Shown one piece after another: positions 36,601-44,886 of a stretch of DNA of 64,000 nucleotides. Under the pieces are notes generated by a model that saw only the letters and a list, made by a program, of their open reading frames with translations, did no database searches and had not been told where the DNA came from. The position numbers and the translations under genes were made by a program. Source of the stretch: Microtetraspora fusca. Its GTDB lineage: Bacteria > Actinomycetota > Actinomycetes > Streptosporangiales > Streptosporangiaceae. The stretch spans positions 122,748 to 186,747 of the forward strand of contig NZ_BBYK01000052.1 of NCBI RefSeq assembly GCF_001570365.1, written 5' to 3'. Positions within the stretch are counted from its first letter, which is position 1. Each line of letters opens with the position of its first letter.

Positions 36601-37290
36601 ATGTACCGCGAGAGGCCCTCACGGGTGCCCGGGGCGGTGGTGTGGGGGCGGCCGGGGGCGAGCCCCGGGGCGACCCTGCGGATCCTCCCCGACGGCTGCA
36701 TGGACCTGCTGTGGGTGGGAGGCGAGCTGCTGGTGGCCGGGCCCGACCCGGTCGCCTACCTGGGCACGGGCACGGGGGACGCGGCCGGCTACACGGGCAT
36801 CCGGTTCGCGCCCGGCACCGCCCCCGCCGTCCTCGGCGTGCCCGCGGACGAGCTGCGCGGGCTACGGGTGCCGCTGGCCGACCTGTGGCCCGAGGCCGAG
36901 GTCGGACGGCTCGCCGAGCGCGTCCACACGGCGCCCCGTCCGGGCGTCGCGCTGGAGGAGCTGGCCGTCGGGCGGCTCGCGTCCGCCCCGCCCCCGGACC
37001 CGGCCGTCCCCGGCGTCGTCGCGATGCTGCGCGAGGGCGCGGCGGTCGCCGAGGTGGCGGACGCGGCGGGCCTGAGCGAGCGGCAGCTCCGCCGCCGCTG
37101 CCTCCCCGCCTTCGGGTACGGCCCGAAGGCCCTCATGCGGATCCTGCGGATGGACCGCGCCCTCACCCTGGCCAGGACCGGCGTGCCGTACGCCGACGTC
37201 GCGGCCCGCACCGGCTACGCCGACCAGGCGCACCTCTCGCGTGAGGTGAAGGCGCTGGCCGGCGTCCCGCTCGGCGTCCTGATCGCCTGA
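36601..37290 (+). CDS. AraC-family transcriptional regulator
   Basis: 229 residues. The N-terminal part (RILPDGCMDLLWVGG) is the DUF6597-type beta domain of small AraC proteins; the C-terminal 90 residues have two helix-turn-helices (ERQLRRRCLPAFGYGPKALMRILRMDRAL and DVAARTGYADQAHLSREVKAL). The ATG at 36601 follows a weak site. It converges with the glyoxalase-like gene 12 bp away; in other genomes such pairs often act together. Confidence 0.88.
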   Translation: MYRERPSRVPGAVVWGRPGASPGATLRILPDGCMDLLWVGGELLVAGPDPVAYLGTGTGDAAGYTGIRFAPGTAPAVLGVPADELRGLRVPLADLWPEAEVGRLAERVHTAPRPGVALEELAVGRLASAPPPDPAVPGVVAMLREGAAVAEVADAAGLSERQLRRRCLPAFGYGPKALMRILRMDRALTLARTGVPYADVAARTGYADQAHLSREVKALAGVPLGVLIA

Positions 37291-37302
37291 CGGCGGCCCC
37301 GG

Positions 37303-37698
37303 TCAGGAGGGGAGCGGGGCGAAGAGGTCCACGCCGTTGCCGTCCGGGTCGCGGACCAGGGCGTAGCGCTGGCCCCAGAAGGCGTCCCAGGGTTCTTTGT
37401 GGCCCTCGTACCCGGCCGCGACGAGGTCCTCGTAGACGCGGTCCACCTCCTTGGGGTCGGCGCAGGCGAACGCGAGCGAGACGCGGGAGCCGCCTGCCGG
37501 CGCCGTCCAGCCGGGGTCGAAGGAGCGGATCGTGTCGACGGTGTCCCAGGCGAGCCGCAGCCCGCCGGGGAGCGTCGTCTCGACGTGCGGGGCGGAGTCC
37601 GCCTCGGCCGGGATGTCGAGGCCGAGCCGCCGGTAGAAGGCCAGCGACGCGCCCATGTCCGCGACGACGAGGCCGATGAGGTTGAAGGTCGGTGCCAT
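37303..37698 (-). CDS. VOC-superfamily (glyoxalase/bleomycin-resistance-like) protein
   Basis: 131 residues, two beta-alpha-beta-beta-beta modules. The start LIGLVVADMGASLAFYRRLGLDIP and the end VRDPDGNGVDLFAPL are typical of VOC proteins, with metal-ligand Glu/His positions only partly kept. Members isomerise, dioxygenate or bind small molecules. Substrate unknown. Convergent with the AraC regulator. Confidence 0.85.
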   Translation of the reverse strand: MAPTFNLIGLVVADMGASLAFYRRLGLDIPAEADSAPHVETTLPGGLRLAWDTVDTIRSFDPGWTAPAGGSRVSLAFACADPKEVDRVYEDLVAAGYEGHKEPWDAFWGQRYALVRDPDGNGVDLFAPLPS

Positions 37699-37798
37699 GT
37701 CCCCTGACCCTAGGGGCGGGAACGGGCGGCTGTCTTGAAGGAATCGGACACGCGGGCGGTTGCTCCGACCCGCGCGTCGGCGGCGGCGGGGACGGCTG

Positions 37799-38248
37799 TC
37801 AGATGACGGCTACGGCGGTGATCAGGCCGATGACGACGTGGGTGGCCGACAGCAGGACCGTGGCCGGCTGGAGCGTCGCCTCGTCGAGCAGCGTCCGCAC
37901 CGGGATGCCGATGACGCGGTCGAAGACGAGCATGGCGATCGTCTGGACGGCGATGCCGACCACGCCGAAGACCAGGGTGGCGATCAGCCCTTCGCGCACC
38001 GCGCCGCCCGACGACCAGATCGACGCGGCGACGATCAGCCCGACCGCCACCAGACCGGATAGGGCCAGGGCGGCGGCGTTGGGGTTGCGCTCCTCGCGGA
38101 TGAGCCGGCTGAGCCGTCCGGGCGTGGCGAGGTCGATCGCGTAGAAGCCGGCGACGAGCAGCAGCACGCCGAGCACGGCGTACGCGCCGATCGCCAGCGC
38201 TCCGTTGCCGAGCACCTCGGTGAAGGGGGTGGACTGGGTGGTCACCAT
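37799..38248 (-). CDS. DUF350 membrane protein (YjfL-like)
   Basis: 149 residues with four hydrophobic segments in two repeats, as in the DUF350/YjfL family. It is 120 bp downstream of the glutathionylspermidine-synthase-like gene. In Escherichia coli, yjfL neighbours yjfM (DUF1190) and yjfC (glutathionylspermidine synthase-like), so the order here matches. Possible role in membrane or potassium-stress biology; not established. Confidence 0.85.
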   Translation of the reverse strand: MVTTQSTPFTEVLGNGALAIGAYAVLGVLLLVAGFYAIDLATPGRLSRLIREERNPNAAALALSGLVAVGLIVAASIWSSGGAVREGLIATLVFGVVGIAVQTIAMLVFDRVIGIPVRTLLDEATLQPATVLLSATHVVIGLITAVAVI

Positions 38249-38368
38249 GGCTCCTTGATGGGCGGCCCTGAGCGGGCGGTTCGGGGGATCGGATCGCTGA
38301 AGGACTGCTCGGCGACGCCGCGTCGGCGCGTCGGCGCGTCCGGGAGGCCACGCGGTGTCGCGGGGCGG

Positions 38369-39532
38369 TCAGGACGGCGCGATGCGGTGCGGCACGAACG
38401 AGGAGGTGTCGTCGGTGATCAGGCCGGAGGTCTCCCGGATGCCGAGGCCGACGGACTCGTCCTCGACCACCCAGGCGCCCAGCACCGGTCGGCGGCCGTC
38501 GAACTCCGGCAGCGGCAGGAACTCCTGGTGGACGAACCCCTCGGCGCCGTAGTCGCCGGGCGTGTCGAGGGTGAGGCCGGGCGACACGACCCGCATCGAG
38601 GCGCCCTCACGCCCGAGCAGCGGCTTCCGGATGTACGACGACATGTCGCGTGGGCCGTCCAGGTAGGCCGGGAGCAGGTTGGGATGGCCCGGATACAGCT
38701 CCCAGAGGATCGCCAGCAGCGCCTTGTTGGACAGCAGCATCTTCCACAGGGGCTCGATCCAGGCCACGGTCCGCTGCTGGGCGAGGGCGTGCGCGCCGAA
38801 GGGCTCGGCCACCATCCACTCCCAGGGATAGAGCTTGAACATCGACCGGATCACGCGGTACTCGGTGTCGACGAAACGCCGGTTCACCGGGTCCCAGCCG
38901 ATGTCCTCCATCGCGATGGCGGCCGTCTTCAGCCCGGCCTGGTCGGCGGTCTCCTGCAGGTAGCCGAGCGTCATCGCCTCCTCGCCGGTCTCGTCCGCGC
39001 CGGTCCACGCGAAGTGCGTCGGGCCGGTCGGGAAGCCCGGGGCGAGCGCGCGCCAGCGGTCGACGAGCCGCTCGTGGATCGAGTTCCACTGGTCGTCGTC
39101 CGGATGGACGTCCTTCAGCCAGAACCACTGGATCACCGAGCTCTCGACCAGGCTCGTCGGGGTGTCGGCGTTGTACTCCAGCAGCTTGGCCGGTCCCGAG
39201 CCGTCGTAGCGCAGGTCGAACCGGCCGTACAGATGCGGGTCCCGGCGCCGCCACGACTCCGCGACCGCGGCCCGGCAGTGGGCGGGGACGGCGAAGTCGG
39301 CCATGCGGTCGTGCGTGACGACGTGCTCCACCGCGGCAAGGCACATCCGGTGCAGTTCCTCGACCTGCTCCTCCAGGGCGAGGACCTCCTCCATGGTGAG
39401 GACGTAGTGGACGCTCTCGTCCCAGTACGGCCGGTCGAGGTTCTCCGGGTGGGACGAGCGGTGGAAGGCGAGGCCCTGGGACTCGATCAGCTCGGCCCAG
39501 CCGTCGCGCGGGGTCGATCGTTCACGTCTCAT
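38369..39532 (-). CDS. Glutathionylspermidine synthase family protein (YjfC/YgiC-like)
   Basis: 387 residues, ATP-grasp-like C-half of the Gsp synthetase. Conserved stretches are FDLRYDGSGPAKLLEYNADTPTSL, NKALLAILWELYPGHPNLLPAY and PLLGREGASM, with Lys and Glu of the ATP site. Actinomycetes lack glutathione, so the substrate is probably another peptide or polyamine. It follows the YjfM-like gene by 10 bp, in one operon with DUF350 downstream. Confidence 0.88.
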   Translation of the reverse strand: MRRERSTPRDGWAELIESQGLAFHRSSHPENLDRPYWDESVHYVLTMEEVLALEEQVEELHRMCLAAVEHVVTHDRMADFAVPAHCRAAVAESWRRRDPHLYGRFDLRYDGSGPAKLLEYNADTPTSLVESSVIQWFWLKDVHPDDDQWNSIHERLVDRWRALAPGFPTGPTHFAWTGADETGEEAMTLGYLQETADQAGLKTAAIAMEDIGWDPVNRRFVDTEYRVIRSMFKLYPWEWMVAEPFGAHALAQQRTVAWIEPLWKMLLSNKALLAILWELYPGHPNLLPAYLDGPRDMSSYIRKPLLGREGASMRVVSPGLTLDTPGDYGAEGFVHQEFLPLPEFDGRRPVLGAWVVEDESVGLGIRETSGLITDDTSSFVPHRIAPS

Positions 39533-39542
39533 CGGCGCGCGG

Positions 39543-39980
39543 TCAGCTCCCGCCGCCGCCGGAGTGGAACCCGAAGCCGCCGCGCTGGATCACGCGGCCG
39601 GTCCTTGTGGTGACCTGCGCGTCCGTGGGCTTGAGCGTCGTGCCCTGCCATACGCGGCCGCCCATCCGGTTGCCGCCGTAGTACCAGCCGTACGCGCCGT
39701 GCGAGCCGCGGTAGTGGTAATGGCTCTCGTCGCAGTAGCTGTCGTCGACGATGGTGTAGGAGCCGTCGGGGTTGCGGCTGTTGAGGTCCACGCAGTCGGC
39801 GCCGACCTCCTCGTAGCGCTTCTGCGCCGCGCAGAATCCGACGACGAGCGTGGACAGCACGCCGACGGCGCCGAGCTTGACGGCGGTCGACGACATGCCG
39901 CGCCGCTTCGGCGGGGTGTCGCCGGCCCCCATCGCCATCGGATGACGCGACGGGCCGGGGCTCTCCCCTGAGGCGGTCAT
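39543..39980 (-). CDS. Small membrane protein, YgiB/YjfM-like (DUF1190-type tail)
   Basis: About 145 residues from the ATG at 39980 (MTASGES); a longer frame starts at 40007. One membrane segment near residues 35-55 (AVKLGAVGVLSTLVVGFCA) is followed by a soluble domain with two Cys pairs and a C-terminus GGFGFHSGGGGS. The Gly/Ser-rich end recalls YgiB/YjfM lipoprotein tails. It precedes the glutathionylspermidine-synthase-like gene, as ygiB precedes ygiC. Confidence 0.6.
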   Translation of the reverse strand: MTASGESPGPSRHPMAMGAGDTPPKRRGMSSTAVKLGAVGVLSTLVVGFCAAQKRYEEVGADCVDLNSRNPDGSYTIVDDSYCDESHYHYRGSHGAYGWYYGGNRMGGRVWQGTTLKPTDAQVTTRTGRVIQRGGFGFHSGGGGS

Positions 39981-40106
39981 CGGGCTCCTGTCGGTCGGGG
40001 TCGGCACAGCGTACCGCTCGGGGGGATCAACGGGGATACATCCCGTGAGGGTTCCCTTTCATCGTTTACCGTAACGATCAGGTATTTCTGGGTACCAGAC
40101 CCTATT

Positions 40107-41090
40107 GTGAACCCGGTCGAGGCGCTGAAGCGGATCGCCTTCCTGCTGGAACGTGCGGGCGCGCCGACCTATCGCGTCCGCGCCTTCCGCGGCGCAGCCG
40201 CCACCGTCGCCGGGCTGCCCCACGACGAGCTGGTACGGCTGGCGCGTAGCGGCGGCCTGACCGACCTGAAGGGCATCGGCGAGGTCACCGCGCTCGCCGT
40301 CACCGAGGCGCTCAACGGCGAGGTCCCCACATATCTGCGCCGCCTGGAGGACACGCAGGACGTCGATCTCGACGACGCCACCGCCGCGATGCGCGTCGCG
40401 CTCAAGGGCGACCTGCACAGCCACACGGACTGGTCGGACGGGGGATCGCCGATCGAGGAGATGGCGGCGGCGGCCGTCGCCCTCGGTCACGAGTACCTCG
40501 CGGTCACCGACCACTCGCCCCGGCTGACCGTCGCGCGCGGCCTGTCCGCCGACCGGCTGCGGAGCCAGCTCGACGTGATCGCCCGGATCAACGCCGGCCT
40601 GCGCCCCTTCCGGCTGCTCACCGGCATCGAGGTGGACATCAAGGCCGACGGCTCCCTCGACCAGGAGCCTGAGCTGCTCGAACGGCTGGACGTCGTCGTC
40701 GCCAGCGTCCACTCCCAGCTCCGGATGGAACCGGAGGAGATGACCCGGCGCATGGTCACGGCCGTGGCCAACCCGCACGTGGACGTGCTCGGCCACTGCA
40801 CCGGCAGGGTCGTCAAGGGCAAGGGGCGGCCGGAGTCCAGGTTCGACGCCGAGATCGTCTTCGAGGCGTGCCGCAGGTTCGGCGTGGCCGTCGAGATCAA
40901 CTCGCGGCCGGACCGGCTCGACCCGCCGAAGCGGCTGATGCGCCTCGCGTACGAGACGGGGTGCGACTTCTCCATCGACTCCGACGCGCACGCGCCCGGC
41001 CAGCTCGACTGGCAGCGGTACGGCTGCGCGCGGGCCGTGCAGTGCGGCATCCCTCCGGACCGGATCGTCAACACCCGGTCGCGGGGGTGA
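40107..41090 (+). CDS. HhH-PHP domain phosphoesterase (PolX-like, no polymerase domain)
   Basis: 327 residues. Residues 1-90 resemble the helix-hairpin-helix DNA-binding domain of DNA polymerase X (LERAGAPTYRVRAFRGAAATV, then LKGIGEVTALAV). A PHP metal-dependent phosphoesterase begins near 101 with DLHSHTDWSDG and has VTDHSPR, EVDIKADG and a late DSDAHAPGQL, so all metal-binding motifs are present. The polymerase palm of PolX is missing. Likely a DNA-end or phosphate-processing enzyme. GTG start. Confidence 0.88.
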   Translation: MNPVEALKRIAFLLERAGAPTYRVRAFRGAAATVAGLPHDELVRLARSGGLTDLKGIGEVTALAVTEALNGEVPTYLRRLEDTQDVDLDDATAAMRVALKGDLHSHTDWSDGGSPIEEMAAAAVALGHEYLAVTDHSPRLTVARGLSADRLRSQLDVIARINAGLRPFRLLTGIEVDIKADGSLDQEPELLERLDVVVASVHSQLRMEPEEMTRRMVTAVANPHVDVLGHCTGRVVKGKGRPESRFDAEIVFEACRRFGVAVEINSRPDRLDPPKRLMRLAYETGCDFSIDSDAHAPGQLDWQRYGCARAVQCGIPPDRIVNTRSRG

Positions 41091-41159
41091 CAGGGCTGTG
41101 GCCCTTGCGACAGGCGCGTAATACCGGGATATGTCGGGCGGCGGTCGTAGCGTCGAGGC

Positions 41160-41474
41160 ATGGATCACCAGGACGCGCGCGACGAGAGGCGGGAGGCGGT
41201 CCGCCGCGCGATCGACCGGGCGCTGCTGGAACGGCAGGTGCTGCGCATCGAGTACGCGGGCGGCAGGGGCGAGACCACCACGAGAGAGGTCGAGCCGAGC
41301 GTCTTCCTGGGCGGCCGGGGAGGCGTGTGGTACCTGGTGGCCTGGTGCCGGCTCCGTTATGACGTTCGGGTGTTCCGGCTGAACCGGATCCTCTCCGCCG
41401 AGCCGACCGGCGAGCGCTACCCCGAGCCGGACACCGAGCGACTCTCCCGCACCCGCGACGCGTTCGGGCCCTGA
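41160..41474 (+). CDS. Small WYL-domain protein
   Basis: 104 residues without a helix-turn-helix. The WYL-type beta strands are seen as VLRIEYAGG, VEPSVFLGGRGGVWYLVAWCRLRYDVRVFRLNRI. WYL domains bind ligands or nucleic acids in regulators and phage-defence proteins; here the domain is alone. The final 30 residues of it are partly repeated at the start of the next gene. Confidence 0.75.
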   Translation: MDHQDARDERREAVRRAIDRALLERQVLRIEYAGGRGETTTREVEPSVFLGGRGGVWYLVAWCRLRYDVRVFRLNRILSAEPTGERYPEPDTERLSRTRDAFGP

Positions 41475-41487
41475 ACATCCGCCGGGA

Positions 41488-41859
41488 ATGTGCCGGCTGC
41501 GGAACGACGCGCGTGTCTTCCGCCTCGACCGGATCGCGTCCGCGGTCCTGACGGACGAGTCGGCCCCGCGGCGGCCGGTCGACCAGGCACAGGCGGCGGA
41601 CGGTACGGACTACCGGATCGTCAGCTACGCCGGCGACGATCGGCCCCGCGGCGGAGTGCGGGGCATCGACGACGGCTCCTCCGATTACGCCATCTTCACC
41701 GTCGCCGTCCGGGATGTGGAGGAGGCCTGCGCCACGATCGAGGACCTCGGCGGCAAGGTGGAGGACAAGGTGGTCGGAAGCGACGCCTCGCCCGACTGCG
41801 CCTACGCCCGTGACAGTGCGGGCAACCTCTTCGGCATCTTCACCCCCAAGGCCAGATGA
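41488..41859 (+). pseudogene. Chimera of a WYL C-terminal piece and a VOC half-domain
   Basis: A 123-residue open frame. Residues 1-30 (CRLRNDARVFRLDRIASAV) match the C-terminal part of the preceding WYL protein (CRLRYDVRVFRLNRILSAE). From residue 40 on it reads like the second half of a glyoxalase/VOC protein, ending NLFGIFTPKAR. Both halves lack their N-terminal parts, so this is probably a rearranged remnant. It is still fully open, so a new small protein cannot be excluded. Confidence 0.55.
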
Positions 41860-42115
41860 CCCGTGGTTCCCGGCACGAGCGGGAAGAACGCTGAGCCCCG
41901 GTCAGGCCGCGGGCGGGGTGACCGGGGCGGCCCGCTGAAGCGGCGGCGCGCCCGCACGCCTCCTGGGACGTGAGCGGGACGGGCCGCCGACCTGATGGGT
42001 GCAGCGCGGTAGGCCGGGCGGCGGGACGGGCCTGCGGCTCCAGGCGCGTGAGAGGCACGGCCGCTACGACCCCGGCGAATGGGCGAGATCGCCAGCCCGG
42101 CGAAGAAACGACTGA

Positions 42116-42146
42116 AAGGCCCGCCGGCGGATCCCCGGCGGGCCTT
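42116..42146 (-). terminator. Hairpin terminator of the serine protease gene
   Basis: AAGGCCCGCCGG (42116-42127) pairs with CCGGCGGGCCTT (42135-42146), 12 bp with a 7-base loop. It lies directly after the protease stop and ends in TTTC on the minus strand. 41860-42115 holds nothing else. Confidence 0.8.
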
Positions 42147-42152
42147 CCCTGC

Positions 42153-44021
42153 TCAGGCATCGGGCGCCTGCCGCTGGCCGAGGCGGCGGCGTAGCTCGGC
42201 GACCTCGCGCTCCAGCTCCGCGACGTCGCGCTCCGCGCCCTGCTGGTACGCCGGGGGAGCGGGGCGCACGTACCGGGTGGCCCCGTCCGGCGCCTGGATC
42301 GGCTGCCCGTACTGGTCGTAGCGCGGGTGGCCGTCGTGCCGGTCGTCGTGGCCGGTCTGGTCGTAGCCCGGTCCGCCGTACTGCGGCTGCGGCGGGTACT
42401 GGCCCTGGGCCGGTCCTCCCCGCGAGTACGCGCCGGGCGACGGGGCGCCGGAGGACTCGCCCTGCGGCAACGCGTACCGCTGCGGCGCCGCCGGCTGCCG
42501 CCACTCCTGGCGCTCCTCCTGCCCGCCGATCGCCGTCGCCTGGACGCCGCCGTACGCCTGGCCGTACGAGGGAGGGGTGGCGGTGGCCCGCTTGCGGCGG
42601 CGCCGCAGCACCATGAGCAGCGCGAGCCCGCCGCCGACGACGATCAGGACGCCGAGGCCGATGGCGATCCAGAGCCAGACGGGCTGGGGCGTCTCGTCCT
42701 TGCCGGCCGAGATCGCCTGCTGGGAGTCGGTGATGTACTTCGCGACGTACGGGTGGTTCGGGTGGAGGGCCTGGACCTCACGGAACAGGGGCAGCGCGTC
42801 CTTGTAGTGCTTGGCGAAGAAGGCGTCGAGTGCCTCGTTGTACTTCGTCGTGGTCAGCGACGCCGACGGCTTGACGTTCTTCTCGTTGAGCTTCTCCTTG
42901 ATGATGGAGACCGGCAGCACGAAGCTCTCGTTCTCCGACGCCTCGCCGCCCTCGCTGACGGTTCCGGCGATCAGCATGCCGACGACCTTGCCGTCGCGGC
43001 TGAAGACGGGGCCGCCGGAGTTCCCGTGGTAGGACGGCGCCTGGGTCTGGATGTACGGGACGCCCTCGGTCGTGGTGCGCCGGGCGTTGTACGGTCCTTC
43101 CGTCATCGCGGGGTCGAGCTTGGACTCGATGCTGAAGAACGGGGTGTTGGTGACCAGGCCGGGGAAGCCGCTGATGTACAGCGTGTCGCCGGTCTGCACG
43201 TCGGAGTCGTCGCCCAGCGGGACCGTCGGCAGGTTCTGCTGGTTGTTGACCTTCAGCAGCGCGAAGTCCTTGCCGGGGTAGCTCTCGCCCACGGAGACGA
43301 GCTCGGCCGGGACCTCCTTGGCGGTCTTGTCCACGCCGCCGCCGGGGAGCGACTGCAGCACGGCGAGGCTCTTCTGCAACTTCTGCAGCTTCATGTGCGC
43401 CGAGTTGAAGTTGATGTAGACCATCTGCGCGGCCTCGATCAGCGCGTCGTCGGCGACGACGTTCTCCAGCCCCTTGATGACCTCCTGCGCGTCCTCCTCG
43501 TTGAACTTCTGCAGCGCCTGCTGGGCGAAGGTCTGCGACAGCTCGTCGTCGCTCATGTCGACGCAGTGCGCGCCGGTGACCATGTAGCCGTCCGGGGTGA
43601 CCCACCAGCCGGTGCACATGCCGCCGACCCGTGCCTCGACCTTACGGTTCGGCGCGGCCGGGATCAGGTACTTGTCCACGTCGGCGGCCATCCGCTTGAA
43701 CATGTACTTGTACATGCTGGGTTCGTCCGACGGGATCTTGCCCGCCGCCACCAGGACCTGGATCTGCGTGGCGAGTTCCTCCAGCGCACCCTGCCGGACC
43801 TCCGCCGTCGGCACGACGACCTCGGCGCTGAAGGTGAGGCTGGTGAGCTGGACGGCCGGGTGGGCGCGGGCGGCCAGCAGCGTGCCCACGGAGACGTTCT
43901 CGCCGCCGTCGGCCCAGGCCGGGGACGAGGTCGGGGCCGCCACAGTAGCTGTCACGGCAAGCAGGGCGGTCGCCGCCGTCGCGGCCAATCCCCTGATCAA
44001 TGTCGCTAAATATCCATTCAC
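42153..44021 (-). CDS. Membrane-anchored trypsin-like serine protease
   Basis: 622 residues. A signal peptide (about 1-38, ending AWA), an S1-type protease with His152 (TGAHC), Asp252 (GKDFALL) and Ser335 (GNSGGPVF), then one membrane helix at about 455-478 followed by RRRRKR and a Pro/Gln/Tyr-rich cytoplasmic tail. A helical insert of about 70 residues lies between His and Asp, longer than usual. The protease domain faces outside. It is divergent from the ECF sigma factor gene and may act in its signalling (inference). Confidence 0.85.
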   Translation of the reverse strand: MNGYLATLIRGLAATAATALLAVTATVAAPTSSPAWADGGENVSVGTLLAARAHPAVQLTSLTFSAEVVVPTAEVRQGALEELATQIQVLVAAGKIPSDEPSMYKYMFKRMAADVDKYLIPAAPNRKVEARVGGMCTGWWVTPDGYMVTGAHCVDMSDDELSQTFAQQALQKFNEEDAQEVIKGLENVVADDALIEAAQMVYINFNSAHMKLQKLQKSLAVLQSLPGGGVDKTAKEVPAELVSVGESYPGKDFALLKVNNQQNLPTVPLGDDSDVQTGDTLYISGFPGLVTNTPFFSIESKLDPAMTEGPYNARRTTTEGVPYIQTQAPSYHGNSGGPVFSRDGKVVGMLIAGTVSEGGEASENESFVLPVSIIKEKLNEKNVKPSASLTTTKYNEALDAFFAKHYKDALPLFREVQALHPNHPYVAKYITDSQQAISAGKDETPQPVWLWIAIGLGVLIVVGGGLALLMVLRRRRKRATATPPSYGQAYGGVQATAIGGQEERQEWRQPAAPQRYALPQGESSGAPSPGAYSRGGPAQGQYPPQPQYGGPGYDQTGHDDRHDGHPRYDQYGQPIQAPDGATRYVRPAPPAYQQGAERDVAELEREVAELRRRLGQRQAPDA

Positions 44022-44334
44022 GCGGGCAATCGTCGGTTACCCATCTTGTCCATGGCTTGTGACTGACTTGGCGGGACGACAAGCGAGCCGGGACGACCCC
44101 GGCGAGCGGCCGAAACGAGCACCCCGGCCCTGAAACGCCCGGCTCCGAAACGCCCAGGTCCGGAACGCCCGGCTCCGAAACGCCCAGGTCCGGAACGTCC
44201 GGCTGCGGAACACCCAGGTCCGGAACGCCCGGCCGCGGAACGCGGGCTCTGAAATGCTCCCCGGCGAGCGGGACACATGGAGGGTGTCAGACCGAGACGC
44301 GACGCTACCGGCGTCCCCGGAAAGGAGAGGGTCG
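44022..44334. other. Divergent promoter region between protease and sigma genes
   Basis: About 310 bases between the protease and sigma starts. It holds the 15-bp tandem repeats at 44130-44250. A minus-strand frame through it (44037-44351) reads AFRTW/AFRSR repeats but overlaps the sigma start, has no ribosome site and is not called a gene. Confidence 0.5.
44130..44250. repeat. Tandem 15-bp repeats, about eight copies
   Basis: Units such as CCGAAACGCCCAGGT and CCGGAACGCCCGGCT alternate with small changes. The alternation gives a 30-bp super-unit. The period is a multiple of three, and the minus strand can read it as pentapeptides. Confidence 0.85.
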
Positions 44335-44886
44335 TTGGGACCTCCCGACACGCGAAGGCACCGCTTCGAGGAGATCTACCGGAGACATCACGACGCTGTG
44401 CTCGCCTATATCGTCCGCCGTACGGACAACGGCCATGACGCGGCGGACGTCCTCGCCGAGACGTTCCTCGTCGCCTGGAGGCGGCTCGACGAGGTGCCCG
44501 ACGGCGAACGGGCCCGGCCGTGGCTGTTCGGCGTCGCCCGGCGCACCCTCGCGAACCTGCGTCGCGGCGCGCGGCGGCGCACCGCGCTGAGCGAGAGGCT
44601 GCGCGGCGAACTCGCCCACGCGCACCGCCACGCGGCCCCCGCGACCGAGCCGTCCGCCGTCGCCGTGGCCTTCCGGCGCCTGCCCGAGCAGGACAGAGAA
44701 CTGCTGGCGCTCGCCGGTTGGGAGGGCCTGGACTTCGGGGAGATCGCCGTCGTCCTCGGCTGCTCCCGCAACGCCGTACGGATCCGGATGTTCCGGGCGC
44801 GGCGGCGCTTCGCCCGAGAGCTGAACACCCACGAAGACCTGATCGGGGAGCGAGTGGTACCCGCGTCAGAAGGAGGCGTCGCGTGA
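44335..44886 (+). CDS. ECF RNA polymerase sigma factor
   Basis: 183 residues from a TTG at 44335, chosen because AAAGGAGAGG lies just before it; an in-frame ATG is at 44254 inside the repeat tract. Region 2 (FEEIYRRHHDAVLAYIVRRTDNGHDAADVLAETFLVAWRR) and region 4 (PEQDRELLALAGWEGLDFGEIAVVLGCSRNAVRIRMFRARRRF) are complete. Four-base GTGA overlap with the next gene, which is probably its membrane partner. Confidence 0.9.
   Translation: MGPPDTRRHRFEEIYRRHHDAVLAYIVRRTDNGHDAADVLAETFLVAWRRLDEVPDGERARPWLFGVARRTLANLRRGARRRTALSERLRGELAHAHRHAAPATEPSAVAVAFRRLPEQDRELLALAGWEGLDFGEIAVVLGCSRNAVRIRMFRARRRFARELNTHEDLIGERVVPASEGGVA

Noticed and set aside
44130..44250. Possible CRISPR array
   Set aside because: The units are contiguous 15-mers without unique spacers.
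44037..44351. Minus-strand frame with AFRTW/AFRSR repeats
   Set aside because: The A-F spacing does not fit true pentapeptide-repeat proteins, there is no ribosome site, and it overlaps the sigma start. Kept only as a tandem DNA repeat.
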